From Streptomyces sp. 378 (GTDB lineage: Bacteria; Actinomycetota; Actinomycetes; Streptomycetales; Streptomycetaceae): 64,000 nucleotides of DNA. Where the stretch lies: positions 1-64,000 of the forward strand of contig NZ_JASKMS010000030.1 of assembly GCF_030124145.1 (NCBI RefSeq), given 5' to 3'. The translations under genes and the position numbers were made by a program. The notes below the pieces were generated by a model. That model was not told the origin of the DNA. It made no database searches and worked only from the letters and a program-made list of their open reading frames with translations. The stretch's first letter is position 1, and each line of letters starts with the position of its first letter. Positions 58,754 through 64,000 of the stretch are shown here, piece after piece.

Positions 58754-59629
58754 TCATGCCCCGGACCAACCACGCTGCCTTCCGAGGGCATGCGCGTGCG
58801 CCTCGTCGAGGAGCTGGCGCAGTACGGAGGAGGTCGGTGCCACGGCTGTAGCGAGCAGAGCCGGCCCCTCGGCCAGCGGCGCGAGGAGGGCGCACCCGCC
58901 CTTGGAGTGCTCTCGGAGCAGGACGGGCTCCGGGCGGGCGTCCAGGCCGGGGCCGACGAGCAGAAGCTGGCCGACGGCGCGGTTGCCGTTCAGGACGGCC
59001 GGGCCGTCCCAGCCGGGTTCCGGGCTGCCGTAAGCCGTGTGCTGGTCGAGCAGCGTGCGTCCAGCACGGCGGACCAGAATCCGGCTGACGAGGTGTCCTG
59101 GTTCCTCGTCGGCCCTGCCCAGGAGCTGCTCTTCCCGCAGGACCAGCTGTGCGGTGGCGTCGAGTTCAACGGTGTAGCTCTGGCGCAGGTTGCTGCCCGC
59201 GGCGCTGATCAGCGGCTGCGGCAGCCAGCGCAGGATGGCGTGCTCTGCGACGGAGAGCCGTACGTCGTAGGTGGCCGGGGCGGTGGTGGGGCCGCGCAGG
59301 GCGAGCGTGGCGGCGGCCGTGGTGACCTCCAGTTCGGCCCGGTCCTCGGCGGTGATGTCGAGGGACAGCCGGTCGCCGCCGAGCGGGGCGCTCATCGCGC
59401 CGATGATCCCCACCGTGGCCGCGTTGCCGTCGCTGCGCAGGCGCCGCAGGTGGAAAGGACCGTCGCTGCGCAACTGCGGGAGGGTGGTGACGCGTCCGTT
59501 GTGCGCGGCGCGGATCCGGGCCGTGGCACGTACACCGTCTGGGTGGCCGGCCGGCTCCTGCGCGCCGGGTGGGGGATTGCTGACGTCGGACGTGGCTCGG
59601 GTGGAGGCAAGTCGGGTGGCGGGGCTCAT
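58754..59629 (-). CDS. ureD: Urease accessory protein UreD
   Basis: A 291-residue UreD/UreH family protein, the scaffold on which UreF and UreG assemble to deliver nickel to apo-urease. Recognisable segments: FHLRRLRSDGNAATVGIIGA, GDRLSLDITAEDRAELEVTT, the conserved ILRWLPQPLISAAGSNLRQS and LVLREEQLLGR. ATG 59629 overlaps the ureG stop by ATGA. It is the last gene of the urease operon. The C-terminal half is less conserved but of normal length. Confidence 0.9.
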   Translation of the reverse strand: MSPATRLASTRATSDVSNPPPGAQEPAGHPDGVRATARIRAAHNGRVTTLPQLRSDGPFHLRRLRSDGNAATVGIIGAMSAPLGGDRLSLDITAEDRAELEVTTAAATLALRGPTTAPATYDVRLSVAEHAILRWLPQPLISAAGSNLRQSYTVELDATAQLVLREEQLLGRADEEPGHLVSRILVRRAGRTLLDQHTAYGSPEPGWDGPAVLNGNRAVGQLLLVGPGLDARPEPVLLREHSKGGCALLAPLAEGPALLATAVAPTSSVLRQLLDEAHAHALGRQRGWSGA

Positions 59630-60315
59630 ACGGTTGCCCCGGCGCGCCACCGGGTGAGGTGGCCGGTCACCCAGTCGGCGACTTCGTGGATGCCGTCGTC
59701 GGAGGTGAGGCTGGTGAAGATGACGGGAAGGTCGCCGCGTTGTCGTTTCGCGTCGGCGGCCATGGCGTCCAGGTCGGCGCCGACGTACGGGGCGAGGTCG
59801 GTCTTGTTGACGAGGAGGAGGTCGGCGGTGGTGATGCCGGGGCCGCCCTTGCGGGGGATGTCGTCGCCGCTGGCCACGTCAATGACGAAAATCTGTACGT
59901 CGACGAGGCCCTTGGAGAAGGTGGCGGTCAGGTTGTCACCACCGGACTCGACGAGCACCAGGTCGAGGGGGTGGAGGGTCTCTTCCAGGTGCTCGACGGC
60001 TTCCAGGTTGGCGGAGATGTCGTCGCGGATCGCGGTGTGCGGGCAGGCGCCGGTCTCGACGGCGGTGATCCGCTCGGGCGGCAGGACGGCTTCGCGCAGC
60101 AGGTACTCGGCGTCCTCGCGGGTGTAGATGTCATTGGTGACAGCGGCGATGCACCAGCGGTCGCGCAGCGTGCGGCAGAGCGCGGCGACGGTCGCGGTCT
60201 TGCCGGAGCCGACAGGCCCGCCCAGGCCGACGCGCAGGGCGCGACGGCTGCCGTCGGGCCGGGTCGCCGAAGCGCCGGGAATGTGCTGGTGAGGCAGCGA
60301 GTGGTCGAGGTGCAT
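59626..60315 (-). CDS. ureG: Urease accessory GTPase UreG
   Basis: A 229-residue SIMIBI-class GTPase that powers nickel insertion. The P-loop is GLGGPVGSGKTATVAALCR. TREDAEYL and the metal-site ETGACPHTAIRDD (Cys-Pro-His nickel motif) follow, then VLVESGGDNLTATFSKGLVD and the guanine-specificity motif LLVNKTDLAP. The N-terminus is His-rich (MHLDHSLPHQHIPG), which may store or pass on nickel. It starts 38 bases after the ureF stop and overlaps ureD by 4 bases. Length and motifs are fully normal. Confidence 0.95.
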   Translation of the reverse strand: MHLDHSLPHQHIPGASATRPDGSRRALRVGLGGPVGSGKTATVAALCRTLRDRWCIAAVTNDIYTREDAEYLLREAVLPPERITAVETGACPHTAIRDDISANLEAVEHLEETLHPLDLVLVESGGDNLTATFSKGLVDVQIFVIDVASGDDIPRKGGPGITTADLLLVNKTDLAPYVGADLDAMAADAKRQRGDLPVIFTSLTSDDGIHEVADWVTGHLTRWRAGATV

Positions 60316-60353
60316 GGCAACTCCGTTGCGAAGCGCAGTCGATCGGGTGGTGG

Positions 60354-61028
60354 TCAGGAGGCGAAGAGCCGGACGGTCCAGGCGGCATGCTGCTCCGCGG
60401 TGATGTCCAGCAGGGGGGAGGAGGCCGACGGCAGGGCGTCGATGCCCTCGGTCAGGGCGAGGGTCGCAGCGTCGGCCGCGGCTGACGCGACGTCGTCGGT
60501 TTCCGGGCCGAGGCGGGCCAGCAGCCCCGAGGCGTCGAGCGGGTTGAGGCTCAGCAGGCGCACGGCTGCGGTGGCCGGGCCACCGATGTTCTCGTACGCG
60601 GCCGCATAGGCGGCATCCACCGGGTCGAGCCCGGCGGCGCGTGCGGCGAGCCCCAGGACGATGGGCTGGTGAGCGCCCTGGGGTCGCGCGGCGGCCAGGT
60701 GCTCGAGTTCGGCCGAGGGAAAGGTGGCACGAGCCGCCCGCATCATCTGCCGGCCGAGCTTGCGGGCGACGGCACGCAGTGCGGGGACGGGGGTGCGGGC
60801 GTCGGCGGCCTCATCAAGCAGCAGCGGATCGTGTCCGCCGGCGGCGGCCGCGGCCAGCCCGGCCGTCGTCAGACCGGTGGTGTGCAGACGCCCGCGGCAG
60901 AACGCCTCCAGGCCGGCGATGTCGTGGACGGCTCCGTGGGCGACCGCGGCCTCGACGCCGCCGGAGTGGGCATGCCCACCGGCGGGAAAACGGCCGTCGG
61001 CCAGAAGGAGCAGGGCTGCGCGACTCAT
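60354..61028 (-). CDS. ureF: Urease accessory protein UreF
   Basis: A 224-residue all-helical UreF, which links UreG to UreD and gates nickel transfer. Typical segments: LLLLADGRFPAGGHAHSGGV at the N-terminus, LEAFCRGRLHTTGLTTAGLA, LGRQMMRAARATFPS, and HQPIVLGLAARAAGLDPVDA. ATG 61028 lies 103 bases after the ureC stop across a stable hairpin, so it may be expressed at a lower level than the structural genes. No ureE is present between. Confidence 0.92.
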   Translation of the reverse strand: MSRAALLLLADGRFPAGGHAHSGGVEAAVAHGAVHDIAGLEAFCRGRLHTTGLTTAGLAAAAAGGHDPLLLDEAADARTPVPALRAVARKLGRQMMRAARATFPSAELEHLAAARPQGAHQPIVLGLAARAAGLDPVDAAYAAAYENIGGPATAAVRLLSLNPLDASGLLARLGPETDDVASAAADAATLALTEGIDALPSASSPLLDITAEQHAAWTVRLFAS

Positions 61029-61083
61029 CGGCGAGCGGCTGCCTTTCGCAGGAGAGGGGGTGACGAGGTGGCCGGGACTGACA

Positions 61084-61125
61084 ACCGGGCCCGGCCGCCA
61101 AGGCGGCGCGGCGGCCGGGCCCGGT
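61084..61125. terminator. Perfect hairpin between ureC and ureF
   Basis: ACCGGGCCCGGCCGC (61084-61098) and GCGGCCGGGCCCGGT (61111-61125) form a 15-bp perfect stem with a 12-base loop, 6 bases after the ureC stop codon. It probably terminates or attenuates most transcripts after the structural genes, or protects their 3' end, leaving less message for ureFGD. Confidence 0.7.
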
Positions 61126-61131
61126 GGTGGG

Positions 61132-63129
61132 TCAGAAGAGGAAGTACCGCTGTGCCAGCGGAACTTCGCTGACGTAGGAGCGCGGCACGGTCACACCGTT
61201 GAGTTCGGTGCGGGCGTCGCTCGTCGTCGCACCGCCGATGGTGACCTCGAAGCTGTTGTGGTCGACTTCGAGGCTTTCGGGCACCGTGTCGTTCAGCTTC
61301 ATGTCGGTCTTCTTGACGCTCCGGGTGTCGGAGATCTCGACGAACTTCTTGCGGAGTCCGAGCCCCTCCGTCTTCGCGTCCGTGACCTTCTTGCTGCTGT
61401 CCTGGGTGATGACGAACCGGGTGTTCAGCCTGTCGGCCACGCCCGGGGCGGCGAAGTTCACCGAGTTGCTCCCCGGGGCGCGCCCGGTGGACCCCCAGAC
61501 GGGGCGCGGCAGGTAGGGCTGCGGCGTCGTGATGGAAGCGTTGGCGTCGCCGACCTGGGCGTAGGCGAGCTGGCCGCCCTTGAGGACCATGTGCGTCTTG
61601 ACGCCGAAGAACTTCGGCTCCCACAGCACCAGGTCCGCCAGCCTCCCCGGCTCCACGGAACCGACGTGACCGGCGATGCCGTGCGTGATCGACGGGTTGA
61701 CCGTGTACTTGGCGACGTACCGGCGCGCCCGGTAGTTGTCGTTGGGCGTCCGCCTGTCCTCGCTGAAGGAGTGCTTTTTGTCCTTGTTGTCCTTGTGGAT
61801 CGTTCGGACTTTCGCGCTCCGCAGGTCTTCGGGCAGTGGGCCGTAGCGGCACTTCATGACGTGCGCGGTCTGCCAGGTGCGCATGATCATCTCGCCGATG
61901 CGGCCCATCGCCTGGGCGTCCGAGGACATCATCGAGATGGCACCCATGTCGTGCAGGAGGTCCTCCGCCGCCATGGTGGAGGGCCGGATGCGGGAATCCG
62001 CGAAGGCCATGTCCGCCGGGATGTCCGGGTTGAGGTGGTGGCAGACGACCATCATGTCGACGTGCTCCTTGACGGTGTTCACCGTGAAGGGCCGGGTGGG
62101 GTTGGTCGATGCGGGCAGGACGTTCGGCTCTTTGACCAGCTCGATCATGTCCGGGGCGTGGCCTCCTCCGGCGCCCTCGACATGAAAGATGTGGATGGAT
62201 CGCTTCTTGAAAGCGGCCTTGGTGCTTTCCAGGAAGCCGGACTCGTTGAGGGAGTCGGCGTGCAGGGCGAGCTGGATCTTGCGCTTCTCACAGACTGCCA
62301 GCGCCTTGTCGATCACCGCGGGCGTGGCACCCCAGTCCTCGTGAATCTTGAAGCCGATGACACCCGCGTCCACCTGCTCGTTCAGGGCTTCTACGTTCAT
62401 CGTGCTGCCCTTGCCGAGCAGACCGATGTTGACCGGGTACTCGTCCAGAGCCTCGAAGAGCCGGGTGATGTGCCACTCGCCCGGGGTCACGGTGGTGGCG
62501 GTGCTGCCCTCGGCGGGGCCGGTGCCGCCGCCGATGAGCGTGGTCACGCCCGAAGCCAGGGCTTCGTGGATCTCCCCGGGGCAGATGAAGTGAACGTGGG
62601 TGTCCACACCACCCGCCGTGAGGATCCGGCCGTTGCCGGAGATGACCTCGGTGCTCGGGCCGACCACGAAGTTCGTCGCCGTCACCGGCAGCCGCTCGCC
62701 GGCCTGTTCACGAGCGGATTTCTCGAACGCCGAGACCGGGTCCATCGTCTCGGGGTTGTACGCCTTGCCGATGGCATGAACTTTGCCGTCTCTGATGCCG
62801 ACGTCGGCCTTGACCACACCCCACCAGTCGAGGATCAGCGCCCCCGTGATGACCGTGTCCACGGGAACGCGATCCTTTTTGCCGCCCCCGTCCCTCGGGA
62901 TGTGGGACATGCCCATCGACTCCCGGATCACCTTCCCGCCACCGAAGATCATCTCGTTGCCGCTGTTCTCCGGTCCGCCGCTCCAGTCGGCTTCGATCTC
63001 GACGGTGAGATCGGTGTCGGCGAGGCGGACTCGGTCTCTGGTGGTGGGCCCGTACAGAGTGGCGTAGTCCGCCCGCTTCAGCACATTGCTCTGCCTCTGC
63101 TGGCCCGTCTGCCCCGGCTGGCTACTCAT
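61132..63129 (-). CDS. ureC: Urease alpha (catalytic) subunit, enlarged form
   Basis: A 665-residue nickel urease subunit, about 95 residues longer than usual UreC. The active site is intact: GGVDTHVHFICPGE (His178, His180), the carbamylated Lys261 in GFKIHEDWGATP, LALHADSLNESGF, HIFHVEGAGGGHAPDM, the flap His in VCHHLNPDIPADM, and Asp in MSSDAQAMGRIGE. Extra segments lie near residues 72-90 (SHIPRDGGGKKDRVPVD), near 130-160 (before VVGPSTEVISGNG), near 430 (KDNKDKKHSFSEDRRTPNDN) and at the C-terminus. It overlaps the fused gamma-beta gene by ATGA. The insertions look like a lineage trait rather than damage. Confidence 0.95.
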   Translation of the reverse strand: MSSQPGQTGQQRQSNVLKRADYATLYGPTTRDRVRLADTDLTVEIEADWSGGPENSGNEMIFGGGKVIRESMGMSHIPRDGGGKKDRVPVDTVITGALILDWWGVVKADVGIRDGKVHAIGKAYNPETMDPVSAFEKSAREQAGERLPVTATNFVVGPSTEVISGNGRILTAGGVDTHVHFICPGEIHEALASGVTTLIGGGTGPAEGSTATTVTPGEWHITRLFEALDEYPVNIGLLGKGSTMNVEALNEQVDAGVIGFKIHEDWGATPAVIDKALAVCEKRKIQLALHADSLNESGFLESTKAAFKKRSIHIFHVEGAGGGHAPDMIELVKEPNVLPASTNPTRPFTVNTVKEHVDMMVVCHHLNPDIPADMAFADSRIRPSTMAAEDLLHDMGAISMMSSDAQAMGRIGEMIMRTWQTAHVMKCRYGPLPEDLRSAKVRTIHKDNKDKKHSFSEDRRTPNDNYRARRYVAKYTVNPSITHGIAGHVGSVEPGRLADLVLWEPKFFGVKTHMVLKGGQLAYAQVGDANASITTPQPYLPRPVWGSTGRAPGSNSVNFAAPGVADRLNTRFVITQDSSKKVTDAKTEGLGLRKKFVEISDTRSVKKTDMKLNDTVPESLEVDHNSFEVTIGGATTSDARTELNGVTVPRSYVSEVPLAQRYFLF

Positions 63130-63902
63130 CGGACGATCCCCTTGCGCAGTCCCTGGATCTTGCGGGTGTCGTTCTTGGCGTCGCCCTCGATCTTCACCAG
63201 TTCAACGCAGCACACATCTCCTGGTTCGAATCTCACGGATGTGCCTGCGGCGATGTTGAGCCGGCGCCCCTTCGCCTCAGGGCAGTCCTTGAGCGGCTGG
63301 TTGGTCACGGACGTGCCAACGGGGTTCTCGACCACCTCAAGGCCGGGGTTGGCTTCGGCGAAGTGGTAGTGGGAGCCGACCTGGACGGGACGGTCGGACG
63401 TGTTCCTGACTTTGATCGTCTTCTTGTCGCCCTGCAGGTGCTCGTTGAACGCGATGGCCTCATGCCAGGACGCGGCGTCCTCGCATGCATCGCAACAGGC
63501 GGACGAGTCGGTGCCGTCGCAGTCGACCGGGCACTTCGGGCTGCGCGCCGGCTGAGGGTGTTCGACCTTGCCCGGGTAGACCTTGGGCTCCTTGGTTGCC
63601 TCGGGGATGGGGTCGTGGATCGTGACCAGCTTGGTGCCGTCCGGGAAGGTGGCCTCCACCTGGACGTTTTTGATCATCTCCGGGACGCCGTCCATCACGT
63701 CGTCTCGGGTGAGGACCCGTCGGCCCGAGTCCATGATGTCGCTGACCGTCTTACCGTCGCGAGCCGCCTCGAAGACGTGAACGGTCAGCAGGGCCATGGT
63801 CTCGGGGTAGTTGAGAGGCAGCCCCCGGTCGCGGCGCTTGCCTGCCACGTCGGCCGCGACGTGAATCAGCAAGCGCTCCTGCTCATGCGGAGTCAAATGC
63901 AC
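63126..63902 (-). CDS. ureAB: Fused urease gamma-beta subunit with a Cys-rich linker
   Basis: A 258-residue fusion of the UreA (gamma) and UreB (beta) subunits. Residues 1-105 are gamma: HLTPHEQERLLIHVAADVAG, RRVLTRDDVMDGVPEMIKNV, ATFPDGTKLVTIHDPI. Residues about 145-258 are beta: NTSDRPVQVGSHYHFAEANP, GRRLNIAAGTSVRFEPGD. Between them is a linker with CPVDCDGTDSSACCDACED, five cysteines in 19 residues. Helicobacter has a gamma-beta fusion, but a Cys-rich linker is unusual. I choose GTG 63902 (HLTPHEQ as in other gamma subunits), with CAGGA 10 bases upstream; the frame is open further. It is the first visible gene of the urease operon. Confidence 0.9.
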   Translation of the reverse strand: MHLTPHEQERLLIHVAADVAGKRRDRGLPLNYPETMALLTVHVFEAARDGKTVSDIMDSGRRVLTRDDVMDGVPEMIKNVQVEATFPDGTKLVTIHDPIPEATKEPKVYPGKVEHPQPARSPKCPVDCDGTDSSACCDACEDAASWHEAIAFNEHLQGDKKTIKVRNTSDRPVQVGSHYHFAEANPGLEVVENPVGTSVTNQPLKDCPEAKGRRLNIAAGTSVRFEPGDVCCVELVKIEGDAKNDTRKIQGLRKGIVR

Positions 63903-64000
63903 GATGAGCCAATCCTGTTGATCGGACGGTGGTGCGTGCGACCGGGCATGCCGAGGGGCGCGGACCACGCTCTCTGGACGCGGCGACGGGCGCTCTCCGA

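Noticed and set aside
63222..63232. GGTTCGAATCT, resembling a tRNA T-loop
   Set aside because: It lies inside the urease beta coding sequence and no acceptor, D or anticodon stems can be built around it.
60724..63369. 881-codon plus-strand open frame opposite ureC and ureF
   Set aside because: Codon-bias shadow of the urease genes; no recognisable motifs and no ribosome site.

Overview
The window reads as Streptomyces chromosome. GC content is very high with strong GC bias at third codon positions. GTG and TTG starts with purine-rich ribosome binding sites are common, and many operons use NTGA stop/start overlaps. The gene families (Tat-exported GH29 with ricin and F5/8C domains, bacterial terpene cyclases, family 2B encapsulin, an IS110-type transposase) are typical of streptomycetes. 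Gene decay and mobile-element scars suggest an accessory or chromosome-arm region. This taxonomic call is inference; no rRNA or housekeeping marker is complete here.

Layout. (1) 1-877: the 3' end of etfA and a second-copy adenylate kinase gene interrupted by an in-frame TGA. (2) 888-16.5 kb: an L-fucose utilisation locus. A GntR/FadR regulator and a ribose-type ABC importer (minus strand) face an eight-gene, tightly overlapping plus-strand operon. That operon carries a non-phosphorylative pathway: aldo/keto reductase, mutarotase, fuconate dehydratase, SDR, FAH-family hydrolase, and LutABC for the L-lactate released. A secreted GH29 alpha-L-fucosidase follows. A 15-bp palindrome (ATACATCSGATGTAT) recurs three times in the divergent promoter region and once upstream of the fucosidase. 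The expected lactonase survives only as a remnant beside an IS30 element at 19.55 kb. (3) 17-21 kb: NTF2-like gene, HxlR regulator, frameshifted IS30, TerC membrane protein. (4) 21.3-25 kb: UvrA paralogue and a decayed tyrosine recombinase. (5) 25-30.5 kb: an aldoxime-nitrile-acid-CoA pathway (AraC regulator, haem aldoxime dehydratase, nitrilase, paaK) with decayed paaI and paaE fragments. (6) 30.5-35 kb: a 1130-residue HEAT-like protein flanked by WD40 and IS110 remnants. (7) 35.5-44.1 kb: an island of signal-less beta-propeller and ricin-type lectins with a putative aerolysin-like pore-forming protein; this is the most novel-looking part. (8) 44.4-48.7 kb: cold-shock-like protein and a terpenoid cluster (class II cyclase, class I synthase, P450). 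(9) 49.4-52.6 kb: a scrap yard of truncated genes around an internally deleted IS110 element. (10) 52.6-55.8 kb: a family 2B encapsulin and its cysteine desulfurase with a long disordered N-terminus, the likely cargo. (11) 56.3-58.1 kb: an S15/CocE-type hydrolase. (12) 58.2-63.9 kb: a urease operon with a fused gamma-beta subunit, an enlarged alpha subunit, UreF, UreG and UreD, and no UreE.

Together the region combines scavenging of host or plant molecules (fucosylated glycans, aldoximes/nitriles, urea), a probable chemical-defence or recognition island, and a sulfur/terpenoid compartment locus. No tRNA, rRNA, CRISPR array or replication origin was recognised.
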